Below, piece by piece: positions 14,061-27,225 of a DNA stretch of 64,000 nt. Position 1 is the stretch's first letter. The number at the start of each line of letters is the position of its first letter. The notes beneath the pieces are model-generated. The model was not told the DNA's origin and did not search any database. It was given only the letters and a program-made list of their open reading frames with translations. A program made the translations under genes and the position numbers. This DNA is from Solea solea. Its lineage: Eukaryota > Chordata > Actinopteri > Pleuronectiformes > Soleidae. The DNA is taken from assembly GCF_958295425.1 (NCBI RefSeq), contig NC_081142.1, forward strand, positions 17,056,284 through 17,120,283, given 5' to 3'.

Positions 14061-15793
14061 AAATCTTACTACTTCTTACTCAAAGAAAGCAATGACCGAC
14101 TATAAATTTTAATTGCGGAGCAAAGACAAACAAAAGTGCTTCTTAACATGCTGGGTTATGTTCACTGTCTGCCTGGTTTTACAGCTGGAGTTTATCACAA
14201 AATAAAAATAAACTCCCCACGATCCTTTTTAGGACCAAGTGCTTATAGTGGAATGACAAATGGCTCGACTGAAGCACAAAGACCAGCGGTGGAAGTCGGG
14301 CAAAATTCTCCAAATCACTTTTAAGTATAGCCCCCCCCCCCTCTCAGTGTGCATATGGCAGCACTGAGGGGGCACAGCAGCCTCTGGCCCCATAACTCTC
14401 AGTCACACCGTCGTTTGTACTTCATACTTCTACACGCAGTCTACTTTAGCCCGACTTAGAGATGTCGAAGGGATCAGAGAGAGTGCATGGAAGAACAGAG
14501 ACTGATCTCTAACTCAAGGTCAAAGAAAAGGCAAAGGAAGAGACTCGCAATGCAGAACGCTCGTCAGTGCGGTGCCAATAAATTTTAAAGTTTGATATAC
14601 GCTTCCTGCCAAGACAGCCCCTCTCTTAGCCAAGTGAAAAGATGTTGAGATGGGGAGGGAGGGGGGGGGGGGCTCTTCTCTGTCTGCACAAACTATCCTG
14701 GATTATCTTCACATTCCTATGCCGTGGACTCATCCGTCAGCCTTTTACTTCGCAGCATTACCAAGTGTCTCTGCGTGTGTATATGAAGGCCACACTATAG
14801 ATAACTTGTCGCCACAATAAGATAAGCATATTTTAAAGCACTTGAAAAAACAAGTTATTAAAGTGTTAAAAGGAACGAGGGAGAGAGATAGAGATAGAGA
14901 GAGGGGGGGTGGGGAGATAAAGATGGTAAAAACATCAGGAGTGCTTTAACAACATCACATGAATGCATATCACGGAGGAGTAAACTTGAGGAAATAGCAA
15001 CGAAGAAGAACCACAGGCAGACGAACACATCAGAGAGATGAGGAGCAGATAAAGAAGGGAAGGACAAGAGAGGCTGGGGGGGGGGTTGTTCCTGGGGTGG
15101 TCTCCTTCTCAAGTTTCTGTGCACCATGTGAGATCATGTCTGGTCACTGTTGTAAAGTTTCTCTCAAGGGTCCTTTGTTCTTCATCTATGGACGTTTACA
15201 AGCACTGATTAATCGAGGCATGGGTGGCTGTATGGCTGTATGCTGCACTGGTTCTCATTACCAAGGTAAAACTAACCAGTGCTGGTTCTGGTCACCCTTG
15301 TTGACACACGCACAGTTTAGAAATGATGTGGAATGAACAACAACAACACATTTTGGTCTTGTGTTAACACCAGCAAGTTTAAAAAAAAGCTGTAAGAAAG
15401 TGGTGAAATTGGGAAACATTTAAGTTTACCACATTAAACATGGCTTCTGTGATAAAGTGACACTAGTTACACTAGATTTTGTTATAGTGATATATTCGGC
15501 TTTTGTACAGTAGTAACTGCTTCCTGGGCGTCTGGAGGTTTGTTTGCAGTGCAGTTTATCTGCGTTGTATTAAACTGATTACCTAAATTCTAAAGACATA
15601 ATATAAAGATTATAAAGACTATCCTTGTCCTATCTTTCAACGTTTTAATCCCGAAAAAAGCACGGACTAGATGATCCAGTCATGATGCGGGACCACGCAC
15701 TTGGTGTTTAGTCACGCGATTTCAGGGAGGAGTTTTCAGGGAGTTCTCAGAGAAACTCGCGTGATTTAACGTGACTTCAGAATACAAGCAGAC

Positions 15794-15898
15794 ATGGAGG
15801 CGGACTTTCATCGTCATCATTTAATGGCTGTTCTGTGTGCGATGTTTTATGCTGAGAAACGCAAGAAACTGTGGATGGAGTCATGGCTATCTTTATAA
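15794..15898 (+). pseudogene. 34-codon open frame, possible transposase remnant
   Basis: ATG...TAA encodes MEADFHRHHLMAVLCAMFYA followed by EKRKKLWMESWLSL. The basic KRKKLWMESWL patch is reminiscent of the N-terminus of PIF/Harbinger transposases (KR..WW.RPWL), but the match is weak and the frame is tiny. It may be chance. It lies in CACHD1 intron 1 on the strand opposite to the gene. Confidence 0.2.
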
Positions 15899-16978
15899 AA
15901 TTTTAAAATGAGTATCTCCCTGATTGACAACATAACGTGTGTTGGTGTGTGATTTGTTCAGCAAAATTGTGCTTCAATTAGTTAATTCATTAGAGTGCAC
16001 TGCATTTGCACTCAGGTTATTTCCTCTCGGATCACCTTCTTGAAATAGCGGCATGAGCGGCCAAAGTTGAAAAATATTTAACTGCGAGAACAAAATGGCC
16101 TTTGCCACTGTGGCTTCTCCTTTGCTTTTTGAATAAACAAAACATAGAACTTTCCCCAGTTAGGTTTGGCATTGGGTGTCAATGCTGGTCGTTCCCTTCA
16201 CGTTTTAGGGAAAATGTGAACGGACGTCGGGCTTCAGCTGCCACATCTAAAGAAATACATCCATTCCTCCATCTAAGACACACAATGGAGAATTTCCTGC
16301 CTTTAAATCAAAACCATAAGCAAAGGCAGAGTTTTATGATGTCGTCATGAAGTTGATCGCTGTTGTCACAGTGGGCTTTTCTCCCAGTCAGGATTTCTTC
16401 AGCGTGAACTGTTATTGCATGTTATTTCAGCAGAGGCTCCAAAACAAACACGTCGGGTGATTAAATTTAGTCAAAAAATAAAAACTAAAACACCAAACAA
16501 AGCAGTTCCATGTTTAAAATCGGTGTTTCTCTGAGGAGCTGCGCGCTGAGCTGTCGCAAAAGTTTGCTCAGCTTGTTACTTTATAACTTATGATGCAGAC
16601 ACTGAGGAGGTTTTTAGTGGGAGCGGAGTTATCCACAGAGGTCTCTTTCCCTCCAAAGCAAACGGACCCTCCGATTAAATCCGGGAGCTGTGGTGAGGGC
16701 TGAAAACATCAGCCGTTGCAGGCGTTTGCTGAATGATAGAAATACATATACAAGTTCATGAACAGCCATGTGGACTCGCATAAAAATGATGCATGGCACA
16801 TGGACAGCGCACAAAAATCCACCCAACGCAAACTCATTTAAAAGAAGACACCTTCACCCAAGATGCATCAAGTGTCCAAAGTCAAATAACACAAGCTTAA
16901 AGACACCACAATATGAAAACATTTTCCCCAACACCTGAGCCGCTGACATTGCCAGCTTTCTACGACTGCTCTCCGACA

Positions 16979-16981
<3 letters not shown>

Positions 16982-17014
<33 letters not shown>
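16982..17014. repeat. (CA)n microsatellite
   Basis: A near-perfect CA tract of about 33 bases in CACHD1 intron 1. Confidence 0.95.
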
Positions 17015-17017
<3 letters not shown>

Positions 17018-17289
17018 ACTCGCTTTCTCACATGAGTAAATTAAAAGGAGGGCAGTTTATGAGTTGTGTGACCCTCACTTGCGGCAGGAAAACCACAATG
17101 CCAAAGTACACACATAAAATACACACATAAAAACAAATCTTCCTTTTCTCCGTGCTACAAATGCATCGGGGTTGTGTAACTGACACATACAATCAGTGTC
17201 TACAGTTACAGAGAGAAACTCTTCATAAACTTACAGACACCATTTCAACATAAAGAAAGATAAGTTCGGGTTGTGATTCAGCTCATGAT

Positions 17290-17525
17290 CGCCGGCTTTC
17301 GGCACCAGACTCCTCTGTTAAATATTGGGATTGAAGAAATGTCCTTGGTAAATGTTGGAGATTGACAATTGTTTTCAGGAGTTTTAAGTCTTTTTAACGG
17401 TCGACGTCACATTTTAGTATCAGCTCAGCTCGCGTGGAACCTGGTACTTTCAAAAAAAAGAAAAAGCACCAGGTACCACGTACTATCGCTAATGGAAAAA
17501 CAAGTACACTTGAGCCGAGTCGAGT
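17290..17525. mobile_element. DNA-transposon-like fragment
   Basis: CACCAGACTCCTCTGTTAAA and TAAATGTTGGAGATTGAC recur at about 40340-40430. The right part has inverted GGAACCTGGTACTTTC and GCACCAGGTACCACGTAC and an ACTTGAGCCGAGTCGAG end. No open frame is visible. Confidence 0.45.
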
Positions 17526-18880
17526 TGTGCTAGAACTGTGCAGTGGAGCTTGTAAGCTACTGAAGTCTGCAAAACCCCTTAAATGTGTCCCATTTAAGGG
17601 TCTTTCCCTGAGGAAAGGGTGTGGTTTTAAATACATATAGGTCCCCACTTAGACCTGGTATGAACAGAGTGAGCCAATTATGGCCAAATCATTTTTAGTA
17701 GGGCTGTTCACACTTGGAATTAAAATCCTGGATGCACCTCCCAGGACCACATACGATTGGATGTGGGCACCCTCGTCAGCTGAGGAAGCGGGTTCTTCCC
17801 CGTCCTGTGGACGAAGTGCATTCACGCAGTTCAGGAATGAGCATATCGATCGGACCTGAGGACGTGTTCAGGACACACCGGGGCCGTTCACATCTGTACT
17901 GGGTTAGGGTTAGGGTTAGTGAAAGTCGTGAAAGCACTTTTCAGGTCTCCTCAACAGGACGTTTCGGGTGTGAAGTGTCACACGTTTAAAACCAACACCT
18001 GGGGGATGGGTGGGGCTGCGTGAGCAAGAAACTGCCTGAAAGGCCTAACCCCATTCAAGGTAAAGAACAGAACAAAGACAGAGAGTTGTTTTCACGGCAT
18101 TTCAAGATGAGATGAGATGAGATCGCATGCGGCAAAAAAACAACAACGATAAACCAGGTGAAGATCCAATGCTTTGTTCCATAGGCACACAATAAAAATA
18201 TAGATCATATATACAGTTGACATGTAATTACACCAGAGCAAACCACAAACACTGCTTGTGCTTCAGAGATGTGTCACATTGAGCTCTTAAGACAGCAGGC
18301 AGGCCCGTTGGGGATGTCACCTGAATATGCATTAGGCGTTTTTTTTCTTCTTCATATGCTGTCTAAACATCGGAAACGTCTCCCATTCACATTCATGAGT
18401 CGATCAGTGCTTTAAGGGCAAGTGCATTCAAACCCAGAGACAAGGGAAGGAGGGGGAGAGAGAGAGGGAGAGAGAGAGAGGGAGTGCGTTCCCCAAGGAC
18501 ATTCAGAAGTTTCTGGTATGTAAATGTTGAGCGGCTCTGCTGTCGTGAATGTGAGGAGAGGAGATCTGATGTATGCAGGAGACACATGACACCTCCGCTC
18601 AAAGAGGAAGCCTCCGTTTGGCTTTCCCAGCTACAACGGTCAATCAAAATGCCTACTTTGGGACCTCATTAAAAACCAAAATAATATGCACACACTCGCG
18701 GTAGGAGAGGGTGATACGACGACAACATACAAAATACTCGGAGCCCTTATTTTTTGTATCAACTGCGACAACGACTCAGCACAGTTCATTTCCAATTAAA
18801 TGGCTCGAAAAATCCCGAATACTTTGATGACGACCCAAAGCAATTTACGCCACGGTTCTGTCATTCACATGCGCATTAAC

Positions 18881-19025
18881 CTAATTCACCCTTCATTCAC
18901 ACACTGCCAGCACGGCCATTAGGAGCAACGTGGGGTTAAGTATCTTGCTTGAGGACTCGTCGATAGACTAGAGGAGCCAGGGATCAAACTATACCGACCT
19001 TGGGCTCTAATTCCTGAACCACACC
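18881..19025 (-). mobile_element. SINE-like fragment, minus orientation, copy 1
   Basis: Plus strand reads CATTCACACACTGCCAGCAC, AGGAGCAACGTGGGGTTAAG, TATCTTGCTTGAGGACTCGT and GGAGCCAGGGATCAAACTA. The last resembles an inverted B box (GGGATCAAAC). It is shared with 33885-34062. Confidence 0.65.
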
Positions 19026-22000
19026 CCCTCTGATATAGTTTATATTTAAAAAAAAAAAAAAGATTTATGAATTTTATTGGCAGCCAATCAGGGGCAGCAG
19101 GGCATTTACCGCTAGCCTGAGGACTACTTTGGCCTATGCTATGAACGGGTAACCAGCAGGTTTGCCAATATTGAACAAGAAAGGTCATCCAAAACATATT
19201 TGTAGCTCACATTCAATTTTAGTGCATTTGCTTATGTTTGAAAGTTTTAATATTCATGATGAGATGCATCGTTAGGACATTTATCTGTATCCTGTTCAAT
19301 CCCTAACTATATAATAACTTCTGTTATTTCATCACGTACACCACAGTACCATAATATTGCTCAACCCCAATACAAATGTAAATCAGCTCACTTGTACACA
19401 CACACACACACAACAAAAACATTCACACACTTTCACACAGGTTCATGTTCCCACAGAGCTCAGTAACAGTCTACGAGTCCTTTCACACACAGACCGAGTA
19501 ACAGTGACGGATTAACGTGTCCAAAAAAGGTAAGAGATCCGCTTTTGTTCTCGCGATCACCAGCTGCACGCCTCAGACTGGCAGTCTTGAAAACAGAGCA
19601 GGTTAACAGCGGCGCGCACGCTTCACTTCCAAGGACTGTTCAGAATGTGACAGGGTGTGAAATACCAGCACACTCACAACTTCTGCATCCACACAGCTGA
19701 AGTATTCTTAACCCTGCGCCCCAAAAGGGAAATGATTAATGCCTCGTGTGACTTCAATTCAAACATAAGCCATCAACACAGAAATGATATGTTCTGATTC
19801 GGTGAAATAAAAAAAAAGTGTTTTATGCAAATCTGACTGTGAAAACATTCACTTTAAGACTGAAAAAAATAAAATCCATAAAATGGGGTTTGAGTTTGTG
19901 TCCTGAACGACTGCCAAAAGATGCCAGCAGAAATCCCAGCGGGCAAACAGTGCCAACACCTGAGCTAGACAGACGGAGGAGAGCTGGCCTCGTACCAATC
20001 AGCCCAAGATGGCAACAGGAAAGAAAGCCTTGTGGAAAGATAAAGAAAATCAGATATAAGCTTACCGTACCATTGACTCAACTTTAGACCTCTCGCACTG
20101 ACGACACTACGACAGGTAACATCCATAAATGGCAGTGATTAAATTATTAAATTAAGTTTTTCCACATTTTCAAATAACTTTCGATGTCTTTTTATAAAAT
20201 GTATTCAAGCGGAGTCTTCGTCCTTTGACCATTTCAACCAGACTTTTTAAAATATGACATGCTTTCTGCCCCAGTTGTCTTATAGTTAATATCAGACATC
20301 TGGAACACAAACAAAAACCTTTTTTTAAATGTAAATCTCATTTTAAAATGGCCGTGTGATGCAAGCAAACTCATCGTGATATTTACAACTGGTTTGAGAG
20401 AAAGGAAAGAGGCCAGTCTATGAAGTAGCAAAGGCAATCCACACACCGAGTGGCAACATTTAAGATGATCTCAATTTCAATGTGTTTTGGGATCTAATAT
20501 GAGATACTATACTTAACATTTGGGTAGTGTGCTTGTTTATTGTGTCTGAAATGAAAATGGAGAGGGAATCTCTACTTTAAAGCCCATAAGAAGAAAAACA
20601 AAAGAAGTGAAGTGCAGGTAAATCTCTGTGCAGTCGTAATAAGACTTATCTTCTTCATACTCCTTAGTGATCTGGGTTAATGTTGACACACCAGCGGGAG
20701 AAACAGTCCATATCCATGTTTAACACAAAGACCGTTTGGTTTCCCTAATGCTCGTCTTCCATTTCTTCCGAGTGTGTCCGGATCAAATAAGCCACTTATT
20801 TGGCACAGACACATCGCTGCGCTCAGAGACACCGATAGCTAAACACAGCTGCCGTCGCCCTACGCGTGTAGGTCTATATTGTCCTGTATGTGGAGGCAGG
20901 AGTACATAGAGTAGGTAGAGACAGAAATCCATGACAATAAAGAAAACCTTCATCTTCTTTTCATCTTCTGCCCAGCCTCGTCTCGTCTCAGATCAACTCA
21001 TTAGTCCGGCTCGCTTCCAGAGTCATCATCAAAGGCACAGGATACACATAACCACATAACACCACCAACGCACACAATCACACCGAAGAATAGGTAAAGA
21101 ACGAAGACGACGAAGATGAGGAACAGAGACAGACGGCAACTCGTTCGAGGCACGAGTAAAAGACCAGCGGTGTCTTTTGATCCCAGTGCTGAAACCCTTA
21201 CAGCTGCATTTCCACATCATCTCTTCCACTTTGCCAAACCGGATCAAGGCAGCAGTGCTGACTGAGCTTATATTCTGCCATGCTGTTCTATATGAAAAGG
21301 TATGAACACTTAATTGAAATCACGGCGGGACAGATACCAATGTTCTTATCTGATACTGTGCAATAGTCTCAAGGGCGACCAGCTACGTTGTTTTTACGTC
21401 TGTCGGGTTCTGCGATCGTTGGCATTTGGACTGGAATGATGTGACTTTAGCTCACACGTGTGTACATACACTGCTCAGGAATGTCTCTCATCATAAACCT
21501 GGGTTCATAGACTTTTTTCACAGCAGATATTTGTCGACATAAAGTTGCGGGATAAACAAAGGCTTAAGAGAGCGCGGGTCGTGCTATTGTTCAAGGTTAA
21601 GTGTAGGTCACACTGAATACTTGAACACGTAGAAACTGGTGGGTTCTCTGATATGTTCGAATGTAGTAATTGAGAAATAATGATACTTTATGGTCATTAA
21701 AGCATTGCCAAAGTACAGCAGGTTAAAAAGAAGTCCCAACCCCACAGCCCACGTCTTCACCCAGAGGAACGACACGTACACAATAACAAACAAAACAATT
21801 CTGCAAATTTCGGGCAACTTTGGAGACAGCACTTCTCATCATCAACTCAAGTCTGGGTTTACCGCGGGTTTATGTATGCAACGCAGAGCACCGGGGGAGA
21901 GGCGTAACAGAGAGCGAGAGTGTGAGCGCGAGAGAGAGAGAGAAAAGAGGGATGAAAAACAGCCTGAGCTACTTCTACACAGTAGGAGCTCCAATGCTCT

Positions 22001-23982
22001 GCTCATCGAGAATGCAAAGCCTCTTCTGCAAGAGTGTGTGTGCATACTGAGGGGGATGGGGCCTTACAAATTTTTATTGTCTGGGGGAGGGAGTTTGTCC
22101 CTCTTCTCTCCTTGCCCTCCCAAAAGGGTTTTCTTGCTCAGTAACCCCTTGCCTACACCACATGTCCCCCACCCCTTCTCTCTTTCTCTTTCAGGGAAAG
22201 TTCATTTTGAGTCTTGCCCATTGTGGCGAGTGAAGGGACTGACTTGCTAAGGGGTGGCCTGGGGTCCCTTGGCTCACACCACCAGGTCAACCCAGTTGGA
22301 GCCAAGTAACACTGGCAGGAATCCGAAGGGAGGAGAAGAGACAGAACACAAAGCCTGGATCACTGATAAAGATCCTGTTCTCTCTCTCTTTCATTGAGTG
22401 CATCTTAGCTGAAGTGACTGTGTGCGAGTGAGTGAGTGAGAGAGAGAGAGCGAGAGGCAGCTTCTCTCTCTCTCTCTCTCTCTTACGCTCTCTACGTGAA
22501 TAGGAAAGGGAGCTAAAGAGTGAAAGGAGGCAAGGAGAAAAGTGGAGAATCATTTCATAATATGACAATGAGCTGATTAAACACAGCCAGTTAATTGGAC
22601 TACATCCATACTACTGTGTTTACATTTGAAAGCATTTCGGATCAAAACAATCCGCATTCACACGAGCGCTTGGGCCCGGAATCAGAAGTAAATCAAAATC
22701 AAAATCAAAATCCCACCCGTGTTGATGGGGCCTTTTAAGTACCCATAATGTTTTTACTATTCCTCTGCAGGTCGGCAGATTATGGCATTCACCATGGAAG
22801 ATACTAGGGCCTTATCAAAATGTACATAAATGTTAGCAACTATTCCTATATTTAAGATATCATTATTTCCTTGTAAAGTTTAGTTTGTTTTTAATCTGTT
22901 ACACAGTGAACTGTGACCTAAAGCTCGACTTAAAGTTACATCACAAATCAAAACAGAAATGAGTACACGTGTGCATCCGTGTGAGTGTCATCCTGATCTT
23001 TATCTCAACAATAAGTACAGGATGTTTAAAGAGGGAAAAATGTTATTTTCCCCTAATCAGACCATGTTTAACTATATTGCACTTGGAGTGCGTTGTTGTC
23101 TAGATTCTTAACAGGAGCTTGGCATTTCGGGGCAGGTCAGTACGAGAGTACAAGCAGAGAGAGAGTGAGGAAAAGCAGACAGAAAGGTAAAACAAAAAAA
23201 CTGTAAAAAACATTTTCATTCAAGGTCAAACTGCGAGAAGCCTTGTTGAACCGAGAGATGTGGGAAACGGATCAGAAAGTGGTCAGATAAGTGATCTGGC
23301 CATGACAGTACAGACAGAGTTAAACCCACAACAGCTGGTGCAGCAGGAGCAGAACATCAGTTTCATGCTCCATCCTGACCGCAGTCCCGCAGGAGCCAAG
23401 AGACGGTGCACTGGGCTGTACTTAACACAGGCAGAGAAATTAAAGGGACGCGAGTGAAATGAATGAGTCATGTTGTCTAAGAGCTCTGAAGAAAAAAAAA
23501 AGATGAAAAAGCATCGTTTTTCCTCCTTTCATCTTGCACCAAGTTAACTGACGCAGGAGCTACACTGAAATGAAGATGAAGCGACGATGGAGTGGCAAAT
23601 GTTAAACACGGACATGTGAAGATCTTTGATTAAAAAAACAGAAATGAGCTGCACGCACATTTCCAACAAACAAAAAACCCACACAAACAACTGGAAGAGA
23701 CAAATCTTCAAATCTACGTCAAAGGGTTCTTTTGACCATGTTTTCACCGACGACCAGTTTTCTGCAAAGCACTTCTGGTCCATCTGTTTATTCTGGACTT
23801 CTAAAGATCACAGCTAGTCAAAAAATAACACCTAGACCTCTAAAAAACAGCTTTACTTTTAATATCTGCCTTATGCACACCTCTGTGTGATGTTCACACA
23901 GAGGTTAAGATAATGACCCCACTGCCAGTGTCACTTCCATGCAACTATGGTTGTTCGTACAAAATTTCATGGCAATCCATAC

Positions 23983-24433
23983 GGAATTAGATTTGTGTCA
24001 ATATTTTCAAACAACACTTTTTAAGAAGAAAAAGAAAATATCGATTAAATCATTCAAAAATATTGTATTCGATTGTTTGGAAATACACTTGTTCTTTGCG
24101 CTCCCTGGTTTGTTCTTTGCGCCGTGGTGTTTTGTTTGTGGGCGGGCCTTAGGAAGCTGCCTGCCGATTGGCTGGAGTCGCTGTCCGTCTGGAACTCGTT
24201 CCCAAGTTTTCCCCGTCAACATCTGACAAAATAATTGTAAGTATCTAACGTTTATTATCTGACAAACGTTAGATACAATTATTTTGTCAGATGTTGAGGA
24301 CAACAAATCAGGGAGCACAAAGAACAAGTGTATTTTCTTGTATTTTATAACAATCAAATACAATATGTTTGAATGATTAAATCGGTATTTTTTTTGCTTG
24401 CTTGTTTGTAAATATTGACACAAATCTAATTCC
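23983..24433. mobile_element. Foldback (MITE-like) element with a nested hairpin
   Basis: Two imperfect inverted arms, about 23983-24111 and 24304-24433. For example the left arm has GTTCTTTGCGCTCCCTGG and the right arm, reverse-complemented, has GTTCTTTGTGCTCCCTGA. Both outer ends carry GGAATTAGATTTGTGTCAAT in opposite orientation. Between them lies a second, tighter hairpin (24216-24297): TCAACATCTGACAAAATAAT pairs with its complement, 34 bp of stem with one 4-base bulge and a 10-base loop. There is no coding capacity. It looks like a nonautonomous DNA element, with the superfamily unassigned. Confidence 0.8.
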
Positions 24434-26999
24434 ATAATCCATACATCCCATACATTCAGTCTGGAACACAGTTGGAACACAACAGAGCACAGTCTTCTCA
24501 ATGATGATTACCAAGAAAACAGAGCAGCAAGCCTCAATGCAAGAATTTAAAAAAGTGTGTTTAATTCACCATTTCATCCAACAAGTCTGAGGACTTTACC
24601 ATGTCTGGTGTATGCTTGGTTTGAAGGCTGGAGACACTGCAGTGCGAGGCGGTTGGACGAGAAAGGGGCGCCTGAGCCTCTCGGTGCCTGGACCCGGGCC
24701 AAGACATACAAGCGGCCCAACATTTAATAAAAACATGGCTCTTTGCTCCGTTCACTCCTGCATTGTGATGGAAGATAAAGGTAACAGTCGACAGAACTGG
24801 GCCGTTTCCCTGGGTTTTTAAGACGGGCCAAGAATTCTGAAGACTGATCGCACATTCAAGCCAAGTTTAAAAATCACTGCAGAGCTCCTTGTGGGACGTT
24901 GCAGCTGTTTGGCTGTGAGAGGCCTGTTTTACATAATAAACTTAAAACCCTTCATTTCAAAGAGACACAGTAACTTTAAGAGAGTTCGGTTTAGAAATAA
25001 GGTCCTATGTGTACACGGCAGCTTATAGCCTAGTTATCGTGTTCATTTTAAATTCAGCTAGGGATAAATAATTGAAAAAAACTGGAGCACTGCACATAAA
25101 CTCAGAATAATACATGTATGAATCAGCAGCAACTTGACAGTGAGACTCCAATAACGGAGTGTGAAAAAAAACACCTCTCAGCATCATCAGTGTGGAGAAA
25201 AGGATCAGTAAAAATGGGGAAAGGGCAGAGGAGCAAATCTGCCTCAAAGGACTATACAGAACTGAACATTTTGCACAATATTTTTCGTTTAAAATAGTGT
25301 TTCCCCTATATTCATATGTGCACCACCACCACTAAATTTCACACGACCATTAATATTAACGCAATCACGAGCAACAAAAGCCGAATATTAAGATATAAAG
25401 ATAGTCTCCAATGATTATCATGCCATTTAATGTAAAACCTATTATGAGCCATGCAATCGTGGACACTGGCACACATAAATTCTATACACACAAAAGGAAG
25501 ACCGGAGAAAGCTAATTTTGTGTAGAATTTCCTATTATTAGACCTATATATGTATATGTTGAGGGTAAAATGGACCAATTCTGCAAGGAAGGAGAGCAAC
25601 ACAAAGGAAAATACAGACTCACAATCAAAAAGAGAGAATGAGAAATGTGGAAGAGAGGCCTGCAAGGCTCACAGCAGCCTCTCGACGGTTGGAGAACACA
25701 GCCATGTAAGCAACGCAGTGAGAGGCGAGAAGGCTTTGAAGCTGCACTGCAGAGAACGTAGCAGGCATTCTGACGTCCCGCTGCATACCCTCAAACCCTT
25801 CTCCACCCTGCTCGCTGCCGTCTGCAAAAGGATCCGGCGAAGAAAGAGGTGAAGAGAAGCGAAGAAAAGAAAAAAAGACGACACACCGCTCAGGGACCGG
25901 GTAGGTGAGACAAACCTAATCAAATTGTCGTTTGCAAAGGGAAAAAAAAAAAATCAACACAACAAAGCAGGAGTCTGGGCTCTGCTGCCCTTGGATCAAA
26001 CCCCAAACCAGAAAATCCCAGCCTAATTAGAATACCAGAGCTACCCCACTTTTCGCTTTTCCTTCACAAACCACCACTGCCCTCAAATTACTATCAATAT
26101 TCAATTAGGGGGCCGGGGATAGTGGACGAGCCAACCTCAATAACAAACCACACGTCTCATGATTTAAAGCCCTTAAAACTAACAGGGACACTTCCTTCAT
26201 AAATAATCAGCCAATACGGCGTTAATACCCTCTCAGTAAGAGCAGTTTAGAATTGGACCTGCAACCCAGCGATTGCTGGGGAGCGAGTGCTCTCTTCCTT
26301 TCCTCACAAACTCTGCACACCTTCATGTTCAAGTTGTTTTTTTTATACATTACCAAAAAGGGATTAAATGTCATATTGCTGTAGCTGTTGGTGGAAATCG
26401 GTACCATGGTCCTGGCACCGGGCTGGTTCCCACATGACGCGAGTGGCACCGAGCCCATGTTTAATAACACGGAAAGGGGAAGTGAGGTCAAATTTCATAT
26501 TTAGACCAAAGCATGAGCTCCAGATCTACATGTAAGACATTCTGCTTTAAAACCACAGCATGTCAGACCTCAACTGCTCATTAGTAAAACATCAGAGGCG
26601 CCCGTGTTCACAGCAACAGCCGAGAGTCGCTATAGAACTGCAAGAGTTTCTCCACAGTAACAAACCATGGATACCACGGCACGTTGCAGCCCCAACGGCA
26701 GTGATATTTTTCACATCCGTGGTCCATGTGATGCAAATGTTGCCATTTAAACTCATCCACGGCAGCGCGCGTGGAGCCTTCGACTAACGTGCACTGAAGT
26801 CACTAATCCTTGTTTCACAAAACAGAGACAACGAAGAAGATGGTAACCATGGACACTCGCTTCAGGTTGTGCAAGGAGAACCAACGGTACCCAACATCTA
26901 AACAGGGACATAAAAAAGGAGTAAACCGAGTGTTTGGGGGATATGAAAAACAGAACACTATACACACACTTAACTGCGCCGCTTCCTCTTTCTCTATCA

Positions 27000-27225
27000 C
27001 TCGACCACTCACTCAATATTTTCATGATCGATTAATCTGTCCATTATTTTCCTGTTCGGTCCATAAAATGTTGAAGAACGTTCATAGTTGTTTCCCGGTG
27101 ATATTCTCACAAATGTCTCGTTCTGTCCACAAACCAAAACGACTCCTTTTAATGACTTCTGTGTTATGTATGGAGCAAAGAAACCAGACAAGTTTTCCCC
27201 AGCGGAAATGTGCACCAGCACTCTG
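27000..27225. mobile_element. Internal fragment of the same ATCGATTAATC-type MITE family
   Basis: Contains CATGATCGATTAATCTGTCC, GGTCCATAAAATGTTGAAG, TCTGTCCACAAACCAAAACG and ATGGAGCAAAGAAACCAGAC. These are the internal landmarks I associate with that family. The ends are not clear. Confidence 0.5.

Noticed and set aside
21690..22250. 186-residue plus-strand open frame
   Set aside because: Dominated by Arg-Glu from a GA-rich stretch. No domain, and it lies in CACHD1 intron 1.
22140..22260. Strong plus-strand acceptor-like site (CTTCTCTCTTTCTCTTTCAG)
   Set aside because: The sequence after it has no matching donor or coding frame that I can support. It may be chance in a pyrimidine-rich region. 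RNA reads would be needed to call a noncoding transcript.
24007..24501. 164-residue minus-strand open frame
   Set aside because: It spans the foldback element and its arms, so it is a by-product of the inverted repeat with no recognisable protein family.
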